Source: Bacteroidota bacterium
GTDB lineage: Bacteria > Bacteroidota > Bacteroidia > Palsa-965
Length of the DNA stretch: 64,000 nt
Assembly (NCBI GenBank): GCA_003153435.1
Contig: PLYR01000137.1
Coordinates: forward strand, 20,356 to 84,355
Reading direction: 5' to 3'
Both the position numbers and the translations under genes were made by a program. Shown in pieces: positions 34,306 to 42,721 of this stretch. The first letter of the stretch is position 1. Every line of letters starts with the position of its first letter. Below the pieces are notes generated by a model. The model had not been told where the DNA came from and searched no databases. It saw nothing but the letters and a program-made list of their open reading frames with translations.

Positions 34306-34842
34306 CTAGTCTCTTGATTCGAGAAAGGCAACGATATCCCGGACTATATCTCCCGGCAAGGACTCTCTTCCGGGAAGAGAACCTACAAGAACCTCCAGTG
34401 CAGCTCTTCTTTTGATTGAATCCGATAAGTCCATATCCTGAATAATCGTTTCCACCTCCAGGAGTACAAATGGGTCGTTAGATGTAGCAGCCAACTTTGT
34501 AAAATACGGGAGATGGGGAGTCATATCCAGAGCCGCTTCCCAGCACATAGCGAGCAACTCTTTGAGATAGGTTTTGTTCGCAGGATTTTGAATTTCTTTC
34601 AACAGGAATGCGGTGGCATCAGGAGTTTCCTTTAATATATCCAAAAGCTGCTCTTTCACAATAGGATCATTCTGAACAGCAGGAAGCAGTTTTGCGAATC
34701 CTGAAAATCCTTTCAGGTCTTCTGGCCCGGCCTCAGGCGACTTGCCTCCAATGATTGCAGTGATGTAATTATCCGTTTCGTGGATCCGGATCGGTGGAAG
34801 TTCTTCGTCGTCTTGTTCCGGCTTGTTTCCGTTAGTGTTCAT
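34306..34842 (-). CDS. HEAT-like helical protein, function unknown
   Basis: A 178-residue cytoplasmic protein with an acidic, disordered start (EQDDEELPPIRIHE) followed by paired helices of HEAT-repeat type (VKEQLLDILKETPDATAFLL, SIKRRAALEVLVGSLPG). No known family, catalytic motif or signal is seen. It converges on the LRR-TPR gene; the queuosine-precursor transporter ends 24 bases before it on the same strand. A TAATTTTG box at 34862-34869 lies within the end of that upstream gene. Confidence 0.65.
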   Translation of the reverse strand: MNTNGNKPEQDDEELPPIRIHETDNYITAIIGGKSPEAGPEDLKGFSGFAKLLPAVQNDPIVKEQLLDILKETPDATAFLLKEIQNPANKTYLKELLAMCWEAALDMTPHLPYFTKLAATSNDPFVLLEVETIIQDMDLSDSIKRRAALEVLVGSLPGRESLPGDIVRDIVAFLESRD

Positions 34843-34861
34843 GGGATCAGCTATTGAGCCA

Positions 34862-34869
34862 CAAAATTA
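34862..34869 (-). promoter_or_regulatory. -7 promoter box of the HEAT-like gene
   Basis: Reverse-strand TAATTTTG matches TAnnTTTG, 19 bases before the ATG at 34842, overlapping the last codon of the transporter gene. Confidence 0.4.
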
Positions 34870-35583
34870 GTCTTTTACACGATGGTGTAAAGATTCTTCA
34901 GCTGAATGTTTTACAAGGGAATGGGCCGCTTCATCACCCAGGTATTTATCAATCCATTTATGAGCGAGATAGATAACCGGAGTTAGAATGATAGCAATAC
35001 CAAGCTTGAAAGTATATCCTGTAATGGATGCTTCCAGATAGATTTTGGTTGACCACTTCCCTGGAATCCAGAAAGCAATGGCACCCACGATAAAGGTATC
35101 TACCAGTTGGGAGATGACCGTAGAACCTGTACTTCTCAACCACATCATTTTTCCTCCTGTTTTATCACGAAGCAGCCAGAATATACCCACATCCACAAAT
35201 TGAGACACGAGGAAAGCAACCAGACTGCCTACAATGATCAGCATCCCTTGCCCGAATACAGCATTAAACTGCTCATCGCTGACGGTAGATACAGTAGGAT
35301 AAGGCCCCGCAGGAACGCGCATGGCAAAAAAGAGGATAAGAAAAGCATAGGCTATGAGCCCGGCAGTTATGAGGGAGAGCTTTTTGACCCCCGATCGTCC
35401 GTAAAATTCGTTGATGATATCCGTGGTAATAAAAACCACCGGCCAGGGAATGATCCCGATGCTAAGGATAAAAGGTCCGAACTGAAGAATCTTACTTCCT
35501 ATCAATTCAGCTGTGACGGCGTTGGTGATAAACACCCCCGCAAGGATAATATAGACTGTACCTTTTTTTGATTCAAATATCAT
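34867..35583 (-). CDS. yhhQ: Queuosine precursor transporter (YhhQ/VUT family)
   Basis: The 238-residue protein has about six membrane helices and the VUT/DUF165 motifs: ITNAVTAELIGSKI, PWPVVFITTDIINEFYGRSGV, STGSTVISQLVDTFIVGAI. Family members bring the queuosine precursors preQ0 or preQ1 into the cell for modifying tRNA wobble guanines. Its ATG overlaps the bioA stop by 4 bases, so it is translated at the end of the biotin operon. No queuosine biosynthesis gene lies in the window. The C-terminal tail (HSLVKHSAEESLHHRVKD) is polar and unconserved. Confidence 0.92.
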   Translation of the reverse strand: MIFESKKGTVYIILAGVFITNAVTAELIGSKILQFGPFILSIGIIPWPVVFITTDIINEFYGRSGVKKLSLITAGLIAYAFLILFFAMRVPAGPYPTVSTVSDEQFNAVFGQGMLIIVGSLVAFLVSQFVDVGIFWLLRDKTGGKMMWLRSTGSTVISQLVDTFIVGAIAFWIPGKWSTKIYLEASITGYTFKLGIAIILTPVIYLAHKWIDKYLGDEAAHSLVKHSAEESLHHRVKD

Positions 35584-36860
35584 AGCCTGGAATCCAGATA
35601 GAGTATGATTACCCCATAAATATAATGAAGATCAGCTTCAGAAATACAATATGGGGGCAGTAGGTACAATACATTTCCAAGGGGACGGATAATCACTTTT
35701 CTTTCAAGAAAATAGTTCAGGGCTTCATCTCTTACATTATTGAAATAGCCTGTCCCCTCCCCGGTTTTAATTTCCATTGCCAGGACCACGCCAATAGTGC
35801 GAATAGAAGAGAGTGCCGGATGCGCTCCTACTTTCTTAATAAAAGCAGCATGAAGAGTAGCAATAGCTGAAACTTTTTCTAATGTTTTCTCTTTTTCAAA
35901 CAGTTCCAGGCTGGCAACGCCGGCAGCACATGCTATGGGATTGGCCGTATAGGAATGTCCGTGAAAAAGAGTCTTCATCCGGTCATCTGATAGAAAAGCT
36001 TTATAAATCTTTTCTGAACTGGTAGTTACTCCGAGTGCCATCATACCTCCAGTGAGACCCTTAGAAAGACAAACCATATCAGGAGCGTATTGAAAATATT
36101 CTGAAGCGAACATAGGTCCGGTTCGTCCGAATCCGGTCATCACCTCATCTGCAATACAAAGTATACCGGAAGCCTTGCATAGATTGATCATTTCACTGAA
36201 TGTTCCGGCCTGCATGATCCTCATTCCTGCAGTTCCCTGCAGCATGGGTTCATATATAAATCCTGCTATCTCTTTTGATTTGTCATTCAGTAGTACCTGC
36301 AGTTCGGCAAGGGCTTGTAGTTCATTTCCGGGTACCGGCGCTTCTATATAATCCACTTCAAACATGAGAGAATCAAATGCTTTGGTAAACGCGCTCCGGC
36401 CACTCACCGACATCGCTCCGAAAGTATCTCCGTGATAAGCTTCTTTCATCGCAATGAAACGAGTCCGGGTTAGTCCTTGGTTGCTCCAATACTGTATGGC
36501 CATTTTGAGCGCCACTTCAACCGCTGTAGATCCATTATCGGAATAAAACACACGACTTTGTCCTTCGGGAAGAAGGGGAAGTAACATCTCTGCAAGCTTT
36601 ACTGCCGGTGCATGTGTAAAACCGGCAAAAATGAGATGCTCCAGGGTGGAAGCTTGTTTATAGATTTGTTCTGCTAGATAAGGATGTGCATGACCGTGAA
36701 TGTTCGTCCACCAGGAGGAAATCGCATCGAGGTATTCTTTTCCATCTTCAGAATACAACCACGCTCCTGCCCCCCGGGTAATTGCGACAGGAGGTTTAGC
36801 AGTCTGCATCTGTGTGTAGGGGTGCCAGATTACCTGAAGGTCTCTCTCGCTCAGGCTCAT
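35580..36860 (-). CDS. bioA: Adenosylmethionine-8-amino-7-oxononanoate aminotransferase
   Basis: The 426-residue PLP enzyme moves an amino group to KAPA, giving DAPA in biotin synthesis. Class III aminotransferase motifs are present: IWHPYTQMQ at the start, SDNGSTAVEVALKM, EAYHGDTFG, ADEVMTGFGRTG and the PLP lysine K267 in CLSKGLTGG. IWHPYTQM and the FxSSWW-like SSWWTNIHGH are the BioA signature. It overlaps bioD upstream and yhhQ downstream by 4 bases each. Confidence 0.95.
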   Translation of the reverse strand: MSLSERDLQVIWHPYTQMQTAKPPVAITRGAGAWLYSEDGKEYLDAISSWWTNIHGHAHPYLAEQIYKQASTLEHLIFAGFTHAPAVKLAEMLLPLLPEGQSRVFYSDNGSTAVEVALKMAIQYWSNQGLTRTRFIAMKEAYHGDTFGAMSVSGRSAFTKAFDSLMFEVDYIEAPVPGNELQALAELQVLLNDKSKEIAGFIYEPMLQGTAGMRIMQAGTFSEMINLCKASGILCIADEVMTGFGRTGPMFASEYFQYAPDMVCLSKGLTGGMMALGVTTSSEKIYKAFLSDDRMKTLFHGHSYTANPIACAAGVASLELFEKEKTLEKVSAIATLHAAFIKKVGAHPALSSIRTIGVVLAMEIKTGEGTGYFNNVRDEALNYFLERKVIIRPLGNVLYLLPPYCISEADLHYIYGVIILYLDSRL

Positions 36861-37471
36861 ATTCCGGCAAAGAGGGGCGCGTATTTCGAAACCACTTCTT
36901 TGTTGATTTCGATCTCCTTAGCTACCCTACCGAGGAGTTTACTGCCGCTGTGTTTGAGGATAATATCTTCTGACATCTGATGCGGAGGTCCGTTAAAAAC
37001 AATTCCAAGCAAATTCAGTTTGCGTTGTTTGATAGCTTCCAGAGAAAGAATGGAATGATTGATGCTTCCAAGGTAATTCTGTATAACAAGGATCACTTCA
37101 GCATTGAATTTATGAATAAGGTCCACCATAAATTCCTTTTCGTTCAGCGGAACCATCAGACCTCCGGCGCCTTCAACGATCAGGCATTTGTTATCACACG
37201 CAGGAAGCTCTATCTTTTCCAACTCTATGGTTGTGCCTTCTTGCTCTGCTGCGGCATGTGGCGACATATATTGTCCGAGGCTATACGACTCCGGGTGAAA
37301 TTTGCTTACGGAATTGGAGATATACTTCTCTATTTTTTTCCGGTCACTTGAATAGAAAGTTCCTGTTTGAACTGGCTTAAAATAATCAGCCTTCAGGGCT
37401 TCCACCAGAATGGCAGAGACCACTGTTTTCCCAACATCCGTTCCGATTCCGGTTACAAAAATTGTTCTCAT
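36857..37471 (-). CDS. bioD: Dethiobiotin synthetase
   Basis: A 204-residue ATPase that closes the ureido ring of dethiobiotin using CO2. The P-loop GIGTDVGKT (residues 8-16) and VEGAGGLMVPL are the BioD signatures, and KPVQTG binds the substrate. I start it at ATG 37471 (MRTIFVTGIG); the frame is open to 37492 but the added residues are not conserved. It overlaps bioA by 4 bases and lies 47 bases after bioF. Confidence 0.94.
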   Translation of the reverse strand: MRTIFVTGIGTDVGKTVVSAILVEALKADYFKPVQTGTFYSSDRKKIEKYISNSVSKFHPESYSLGQYMSPHAAAEQEGTTIELEKIELPACDNKCLIVEGAGGLMVPLNEKEFMVDLIHKFNAEVILVIQNYLGSINHSILSLEAIKQRKLNLLGIVFNGPPHQMSEDIILKHSGSKLLGRVAKEIEINKEVVSKYAPLFAGI

Positions 37472-37518
37472 GTATGCAAATTCAAGACTCACAAAGATGG
37501 TGAGGTGACAAATATAAA

Positions 37519-38646
37519 CTAAAGCGCCGAAAGCAAGGCAGTGAGCTTAAGGATCTCTTCCCGGCTATTAAAACTGTGGATACAGATCCGTAACCGTTCC
37601 ATTCCTGCAGGCACAGTAGGGCTCATAATGGGCCTTACATCCATGCCGGCTTCCTGAAGGATAGTGGCCGCCTTCTTTACGTTTTCATTTCCAGGAATCA
37701 GTATGCATTGAATCGGACTGATACTCTCCATCACTCCTTTGGTTCCTGCATCTTTGAATAGTCGAATCCTTTCATCGAGGACTGCAATTACTCCTATATT
37801 TTCTTCCAGTAAGCTGTAAGCTGATGCAATAGCACTCAGGCTCTGAGGAGGCAAGGCTGTGGTATATATGAAAGATCGTGCGTAATTGATGAGCCAGTCT
37901 CTCAGCATGGGGCTTCCCAGGACAATCGCCCCATGACATCCCAATGCTTTACCGAATGTATGAATACGGGCAAATACCTCTTCTGTTAAGCCCAGTGCGT
38001 GAACCAGCCCTTCTCCCCTCTTTCCCTTCACACCAGTAGCATGGGCTTCATCCACAATCAGCTTTGCTCCGTATCTTCTGCAGAGACTCGCTATCAAATG
38101 GAGCGGAGACTCATCTCCATCCATTGAATAAACAGATTCAACAGCCACATAAATGGTTCCTTTCCCTGAAACAGCTTTCAGCCTTTCTTCCAGGTGCACA
38201 ATATCATTATGTGCAAACCCGAAGGCTTGTCCGCGTGAAAGACGGATTCCATCTCGTATGGAGGCATGAATCAACGTATCGTAGAGGATCGTATCTTCCT
38301 TAGCAGCGATGCAGGAAAAAAGCCCCAGATTGGCATCGTAGCCGGAGTTAAAGATAAGGCCGGCTTCCGCATTATGAAACACAGAGATGCGCTCTTCCAG
38401 AGCTTCTGCAAATGCAGAGTTTCCACGAAGTAGTCTTGATCCTCCTGAGCCTGCAAAATGATCGGGTAAAGGATGAGCAGCTATGAGCTCCAGCAAACGG
38501 GGGGAAGAAGCAAAGCCGAGATAGTCGTTTGAACAAAAATCAGTGCCTGATTTGTCTTTTTTGAGCGAACGGAATGAGCCTTCCTCCCTGCGCTTCAAGA
38601 GTGCGGCTTCCAGATAAGAGCGTGAAGAAGAGATGGTTTGAGACAT
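37519..38646 (-). CDS. bioF: 8-amino-7-oxononanoate synthase
   Basis: A 375-residue PLP enzyme that joins pimeloyl thioester with alanine. Motifs: FCSNDYLGFA, GSGGSRLLRGN, VDEAHATGVKG and the PLP lysine K233 in HTFGKALGCHG. The gene begins 6 bases after the barrel gene stop, and is followed by bioD. No bioC or bioH, which make the pimeloyl precursor in other bacteria, is in this operon. Confidence 0.94.
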   Translation of the reverse strand: MSQTISSSRSYLEAALLKRREEGSFRSLKKDKSGTDFCSNDYLGFASSPRLLELIAAHPLPDHFAGSGGSRLLRGNSAFAEALEERISVFHNAEAGLIFNSGYDANLGLFSCIAAKEDTILYDTLIHASIRDGIRLSRGQAFGFAHNDIVHLEERLKAVSGKGTIYVAVESVYSMDGDESPLHLIASLCRRYGAKLIVDEAHATGVKGKRGEGLVHALGLTEEVFARIHTFGKALGCHGAIVLGSPMLRDWLINYARSFIYTTALPPQSLSAIASAYSLLEENIGVIAVLDERIRLFKDAGTKGVMESISPIQCILIPGNENVKKAATILQEAGMDVRPIMSPTVPAGMERLRICIHSFNSREEILKLTALLSAL

Positions 38647-38652
38647 AAGTGT

Positions 38653-39387
38653 TTACCACTTCGAAAGATCAACACGAATTCCTCCGGTAAATACAAAGGT
38701 GCTGATATTATGCCTTACACTGGCAGGCAGATCCTGGTTAGACGATTGAAAATATTTGTATTCGTATAAGGGAAGAATAAAAAGGTAGGTATGTGGGTAG
38801 ACCTTATAGTCAACTGTAATACCTGCTGTAACAAAGAAGCTTTTGGCAAGGTGATCTCCTCCGAAGAAATTCAGACGTCTTGCTCCGTGATACCCGAAAT
38901 AACCGGCATGAAAATTACCATTGATTGTGATTGGCTTTTTGCTGTTCGGAAAGAAAGGCACTTCCAACTGAACATACATCTTATCGAAAACAAAATCCTC
39001 ATCCAGTAAAACTATACTCTGGCTGGTGCCGGTAATGGTATGGTTCTGAATATCGAGCTTATCCATGAAAAACTGTTCAAAGCTCAAACCGAACCCATAC
39101 CTGATTTTTTTAAGAGGGAACTGCACATTGATATCGGCACAGCGTGTCGAATTCCTGGCTTTAAAATCGATCTGATCACCTCCGACCAGGGTGGACCCGT
39201 CTTTGTTCAGGAGGTTATTATTTTGCATATGAGAATTCCAATAGGCTGTACCTTCACCTACACTGGCTCCGATAAAGTAATGGTCAAAGCTTGCCTGGAG
39301 ATCATGATAATATCCAAATTGTGCAAACAGCAAGGGAGCAGACCACGTAAGAAGGAAGGCGAGTATAAATTTTTTCAAGCTCTTCAC
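38653..39387 (-). CDS. Outer-membrane barrel-like protein inside biotin operon
   Basis: A 244-residue exported protein. There is no ATG: the likely start is GTG 39387, with TTG 39378 as an alternative. A signal peptide (FILAFLLTWSAPLLFAQ) leads into a barrel-like body with alternating strands (YGFGLSFEQFFMDKLDIQN, KMYVQLEVPFFP) ending in VFTGGIRVDLSKW, with an aromatic last residue as in outer-membrane barrels. It lies 18 bases after bioB and 6 before bioF, so it is expressed with the biotin genes. No family was recognised; import of biotin precursors is possible but inferred. Confidence 0.75.
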   Translation of the reverse strand: MKSLKKFILAFLLTWSAPLLFAQFGYYHDLQASFDHYFIGASVGEGTAYWNSHMQNNNLLNKDGSTLVGGDQIDFKARNSTRCADINVQFPLKKIRYGFGLSFEQFFMDKLDIQNHTITGTSQSIVLLDEDFVFDKMYVQLEVPFFPNSKKPITINGNFHAGYFGYHGARRLNFFGGDHLAKSFFVTAGITVDYKVYPHTYLFILPLYEYKYFQSSNQDLPASVRHNISTFVFTGGIRVDLSKW

Positions 39388-39405
39388 GCTTTAAGAGTGA
39401 GCAGG

Positions 39406-40404
39406 CTATTTAATCTCCACCAGTGTTTCTTCCTGGTGTTTTGCAGGCTTATAAGCTTGTTTAGGAGTAAGACCCAGGGTTTTGAACAGGTCCATATCGG
39501 TATTGAAATCGGGATTCGGAGTGGTGAGCAACTTATCACCTGCGAAGATAGATCCGGCTCCGGCCATAAAACAAAGAGCCTGAGCTTCGGCGTTCATCTG
39601 CATCCTTCCTGCGGAGAGCCTGACGACAGTGCCAGGCATAACCATACGCGTAGTAGCAATCATACGGATCATTTCCCAAGCAGATACCTGTTCCTGATCC
39701 GCTAATGGGGTTCCTTCAACAGGAACGAGCGCATTAATAGGAACTGACTCAGGATGAACAGGCAGGTTCGCAAGGGTTTTTAACATACCGATGCGGTCGT
39801 CTGCGCTTTCTCCCATCCCAATAATACCACCGGAACAAATAGTTAATCCTGCTTTTCTCACATTTTTCAATGTCTCCAACCTGTCTTCGTAAGTACGGGT
39901 TGTAATTACTTCACCGTAAAATTCTTCGGATGAATCGATATTATGGTTATAAGCATAAAGCCCGGCATCAGCCAATTTAACAGCTTGCTCCTCAGTAATC
40001 ATTCCAAGTGTACAGCATACTTCCATGCCCTGTTTCTTGATACCTCTTACCATATCCAGTACTGCATCAAAATCGCGGTTATCACGTACTTCTCTCCAGG
40101 CAGCACCCAGACACATGCGCGAGGCACCTCCTTCTTTAGCCTGGTTAGTTGCTTTCACCACTTCTTCCTGGGAAAGTAATTTGTGGACCTTTACCTCCGT
40201 ATGGTAACGAGCTGCCTGTGGGCAGTAACTACAATCCTCCGGACATCCTCCGGTCTTAATAGAAAGTAGTGAACTCACCTGCACTTCCATAGGGTCATGG
40301 TACTTCCGGTGTATAGCTGAAGCACGGAATACAAGTTCCAGCAATGGCATGTTATAAACAGCGCTTATTTCTTCCTGGGTCCAATTACTACGGATGTCTG
40401 ACAT
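39406..40404 (-). CDS. bioB: Biotin synthase
   Basis: The 332-residue radical-SAM enzyme inserts sulfur into dethiobiotin. CPEDCSYC carries the iron-sulfur cysteines C54, C58 and C61. The QVSSLLSIKTGGCPEDCSYC block is that of BioB. The start at ATG 40404 agrees with the family N-terminus and lies 6 bases after a strong -7 box, so the mRNA may be leaderless. It is the first gene of bioB-barrel-bioF-bioD-bioA-yhhQ. Confidence 0.96.
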   Translation of the reverse strand: MSDIRSNWTQEEISAVYNMPLLELVFRASAIHRKYHDPMEVQVSSLLSIKTGGCPEDCSYCPQAARYHTEVKVHKLLSQEEVVKATNQAKEGGASRMCLGAAWREVRDNRDFDAVLDMVRGIKKQGMEVCCTLGMITEEQAVKLADAGLYAYNHNIDSSEEFYGEVITTRTYEDRLETLKNVRKAGLTICSGGIIGMGESADDRIGMLKTLANLPVHPESVPINALVPVEGTPLADQEQVSAWEMIRMIATTRMVMPGTVVRLSAGRMQMNAEAQALCFMAGAGSIFAGDKLLTTPNPDFNTDMDLFKTLGLTPKQAYKPAKHQEETLVEIK

Positions 40405-40410
40405 ACATTA

Positions 40411-40440
40411 CAAATATAAGAGTTTTAGGGAGGAAACAAA
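40411..40440 (-). promoter_or_regulatory. Promoter of bioB operon
   Basis: On the reverse strand TTTG (40440-40437), 18 bases, then TATATTTG (40418-40411). Both elements match the Bacteroidota consensus. Only 6 bases separate the box from the bioB ATG at 40404, so transcription probably begins at or next to the start codon. Confidence 0.7.
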
Positions 40441-40510
40441 ATTAGTGATTTTTGCTCTCAAAGTGTCTCTTACCGAACAGAAGGGCAACCTTAGAGAAGT
40501 GTAAAATGAA

Positions 40511-40518
40511 TACCTTTG
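40511..40518 (+). promoter_or_regulatory. -7 promoter box of trmD
   Basis: TACCTTTG matches TAnnTTTG and lies 6 bases before the trmD ATG at 40525, the same spacing as for bioB across this divergent region. A weak TTA at 40491 is the only -33 candidate. Confidence 0.5.
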
Positions 40519-40524
40519 CCCCTC

Positions 40525-41199
40525 ATGAGAATCGATATCATAACCGTACTTCCAGCACTGCTTGAAAGCCCATTTGCACATTCGATCATCAAAAGGGCTG
40601 TCGACAAAAACCTGGTGGAGATAAACATTATCAACCTGAGGGATTATGCCAATAACAAGCATAAAAAGGTGGATGATTACCCTTATGGAGGGGGTGCCGG
40701 AATGGTCATGATGATAGAGCCGATTGACCGGTGTATCACGGCACTAAAAGCCGAAAGGGCCTATGATGAGGTCATTTATTTAAGTCCCGATGGAGAGATG
40801 CTGGACCAGCCAATGGCTAATAGGATGAGCAGTGCCAAGAATCTGATTTTTCTCTGCGGGCATTACAAAGGGGTAGACGAAAGGGTTAGGAAGCACCTGA
40901 TTACCAGAGAAATATCTATTGGAAACTATGTTCTTTCAGGAGGGGAGCTCGCTGCTGCCGTCCTCACCGATACCCTGGTCAGACTTATCCCCGGAGCCTT
41001 ATCGGATGAGACCTCTGCCCTGTCTGATTCCTTTCAGGACAAGCTTATCGCGCCTCCGGCCTATACTCGTCCCGCTGAATATAACGGTATGAAGATCCCA
41101 GATATACTGCTTTCCGGCAATACACCGGAAGTAGAAAAATGGAGGCATGAACAGAGCCTGGAGCGTACAAAAGAGCGGAGGCCGGATCTTTTGAAGTAA
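40525..41199 (+). CDS. trmD: tRNA (guanine-N1)-methyltransferase
   Basis: The 224-residue SPOUT methyltransferase makes m1G37 in tRNAs. [17 protein letters not shown], the knot motifs [24 protein letters not shown] and [15 protein letters not shown] are those of TrmD. ATG 40525 is used because it gives the family N-terminus; a TTG three codons upstream lies inside the promoter box. rplS follows after 91 bases, as commonly seen in bacteria, though here rplS has its own promoter box. Confidence 0.97.
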   Translation: MRIDIITVLPALLESPFAHSIIKRAVDKNLVEINIINLRDYANNKHKKVDDYPYGGGAGMVMMIEPIDRCITALKAERAYDEVIYLSPDGEMLDQPMANRMSSAKNLIFLCGHYKGVDERVRKHLITREISIGNYVLSGGELAAAVLTDTLVRLIPGALSDETSALSDSFQDKLIAPPAYTRPAEYNGMKIPDILLSGNTPEVEKWRHEQSLERTKERRPDLLK

Positions 41200-41259
41200 T
41201 CTTTTCCTACTCAGGGAGATAAATAATTATCTTTTCTTTCTCCTTTTCCAAAAAAAGCC

Positions 41260-41267
41260 TACATTTG
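41260..41267 (+). promoter_or_regulatory. -7 promoter box of rplS
   Basis: TACATTTG matches TAnnTTTG, 23 bases before the rplS ATG. No good TTG at 17-23 bases upstream. Confidence 0.5.
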
Positions 41268-41290
41268 CAACCCATTTTATATCAAAAGAC

Positions 41291-41683
41291 ATGAACTTGA
41301 ACATCCTGAATTTCATACACGAGCAATTAGCTCCTAAGACTAAACTTCCATCCTTCAAGGCCGGAGATACGGTTACAGTCCACTATAAGATCAAAGAAGG
41401 TGATAAAGAACGCGTACAGCAGTTCCAGGGTGTTGTGATCCAACGCAAAGGAACAGGTGCTACCGAGTCATTCACCGTTCGTAAGATTTCTAACAGCGTA
41501 GGTGTTGAACGTATTTTCCCTGTGGTATCCCCATATATCGACAAAATCGATGTAAACAAGGTTGGTATTGTTCGTCGCGCTCGTATCTACTACATGCGTG
41601 ACCTGACTGGTAAGAGCGCACGTATTGCGGAAAAGAAAAACTACACAACTACTACTGAAGCTGCTGAAAAAGTTTCTGCTTAA
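41291..41683 (+). CDS. rplS: Ribosomal protein L19
   Basis: A 130-residue large-subunit protein. [29 protein letters not shown] and [16 protein letters not shown] are the L19 core, and [23 protein letters not shown] is the conserved end at the subunit interface. A short extra tail rich in Thr, Glu and Ala follows ([12 protein letters not shown]), common in Bacteroidota. A strong terminator comes 22 bases after the stop. Confidence 0.97.
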   Translation: MNLNILNFIHEQLAPKTKLPSFKAGDTVTVHYKIKEGDKERVQQFQGVVIQRKGTGATESFTVRKISNSVGVERIFPVVSPYIDKIDVNKVGIVRRARIYYMRDLTGKSARIAEKKNYTTTTEAAEKVSA

Positions 41684-41705
41684 TAACACACCCAGTTCTA
41701 TTTAT

Positions 41706-41737
41706 AAAAAAGCCCCGTTTAAAACGGGGCTTTTTTT
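41706..41737. terminator. Bidirectional rho-independent terminator
   Basis: AAAAAAGCCCCGTTT is followed by AAAACGGGGCTTTTTTT: a GC stem with A-runs on one side and T-runs on the other. It ends rplS on the forward strand and can also end hemF, whose stop is at 41795, on the reverse strand. Confidence 0.92.
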
Positions 41738-41794
41738 GCTCTTCAATGTGGTTAATCCAGTTTAAGGATTTTATTGATCCTTCTAGACCGATTG

Positions 41795-42721
41795 TTACTT
41801 CCCCGCCCAATCAATCCCCTTCTTCAGCAAACCCAACGTCCTCTCTTCTTCAGATCCTGCTTCCGGCTTAAAATTGTAAACCCAGGAAGCCATTTCAGGA
41901 AGGCTCATGAGAATAGATTCTGTTCTTCCATCTGTATCCAATCCGAAACGGGTGCCTTTATCATAAACGAGGTTAAACTCCACATAACGCCCGCGGCGAA
42001 GAAGTTGCCATTTCTTTTGGGATTCAGTATAATGGAGGTCTTTGGTTTGGGCCACCAACTTGGTGTATACGGGCGCAAAGGTTTCTCCTACCTCGAGTAC
42101 AAAATCGAACAGCTGTTCTTTGCTCATTCCACGTTTCGAATCCATGCGGTCGAAGAAAATGCCTCCGATACCCCTTGTTTCTTTACGATGAGGGATAAAG
42201 AAATACTCATCTGCCCATTTTTTGAACTCGGTGTAGAAAGCAGGATTATGTTTATCGCAGGTTGATTTCAATGTTTTATGAAAGAACGCTGCATCGGCAT
42301 CAACAATATAATGGGGTGTAAGATCAATCCCCCCTCCAAACCACCACGTGCCGTCACTCATTTCGAAGTAACGTACATTCATATGGATGATTGGAACGAG
42401 AGGGTTATTTGGATGAATCACGATGGAAACACCGGTAGCATAAAAATCGGCTTCGGGGAGATGGAGAGCTTTCAAGATAGCCGGAGGTGTAGGACCATAA
42501 ACAGCAGAATAATTCACCCCTCCTTTTTCGAAAACATTTCCATGACTGATCACACGGGTTCTTCCTCCACCGCCTTGTTCCCTGCTCCAGGCATCTTCCA
42601 GAAACTTCGCACAGCCATCGGCCTGTTCGAGTGACAGACAAATCTTATCCTGCAATGACATGAAGGCGGAAGAAATCATTTCCGGGCTAAGCAACTGTGG
42701 AGGCAATGTTGTCTTGCTCAT
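41795..42721 (-). CDS. hemF: Oxygen-dependent coproporphyrinogen III oxidase
   Basis: A 308-residue haem-pathway enzyme that decarboxylates two propionates of coproporphyrinogen III using oxygen. The motifs GGGGRTRVI, HMNVRYFEM, WWFGGGIDLTPHY, FFIPHRKETRGIGGIFFD and GRYVEFNLVYDKGTRFGL with the histidine and acidic metal ligands are typical. Its ATG overlaps the stop of the LysM gene by one base (TAATG). An aerobic or facultative life style is implied. Confidence 0.97.
   Translation of the reverse strand: MSKTTLPPQLLSPEMISSAFMSLQDKICLSLEQADGCAKFLEDAWSREQGGGGRTRVISHGNVFEKGGVNYSAVYGPTPPAILKALHLPEADFYATGVSIVIHPNNPLVPIIHMNVRYFEMSDGTWWFGGGIDLTPHYIVDADAAFFHKTLKSTCDKHNPAFYTEFKKWADEYFFIPHRKETRGIGGIFFDRMDSKRGMSKEQLFDFVLEVGETFAPVYTKLVAQTKDLHYTESQKKWQLLRRGRYVEFNLVYDKGTRFGLDTDGRTESILMSLPEMASWVYNFKPEAGSEEERTLGLLKKGIDWAGK

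Noticed and set aside
38653-39387. BioC or BioH equivalent
   Set aside because: There is a signal peptide and barrel-like strands; no SAM-binding or alpha/beta-hydrolase motif.
40405-40524. Biotin riboswitch or BirA operator upstream of bioB
   Set aside because: Promoter boxes lie 6 bases from the ATGs, leaving no leader; no palindromic BirA-like site was seen between the boxes.
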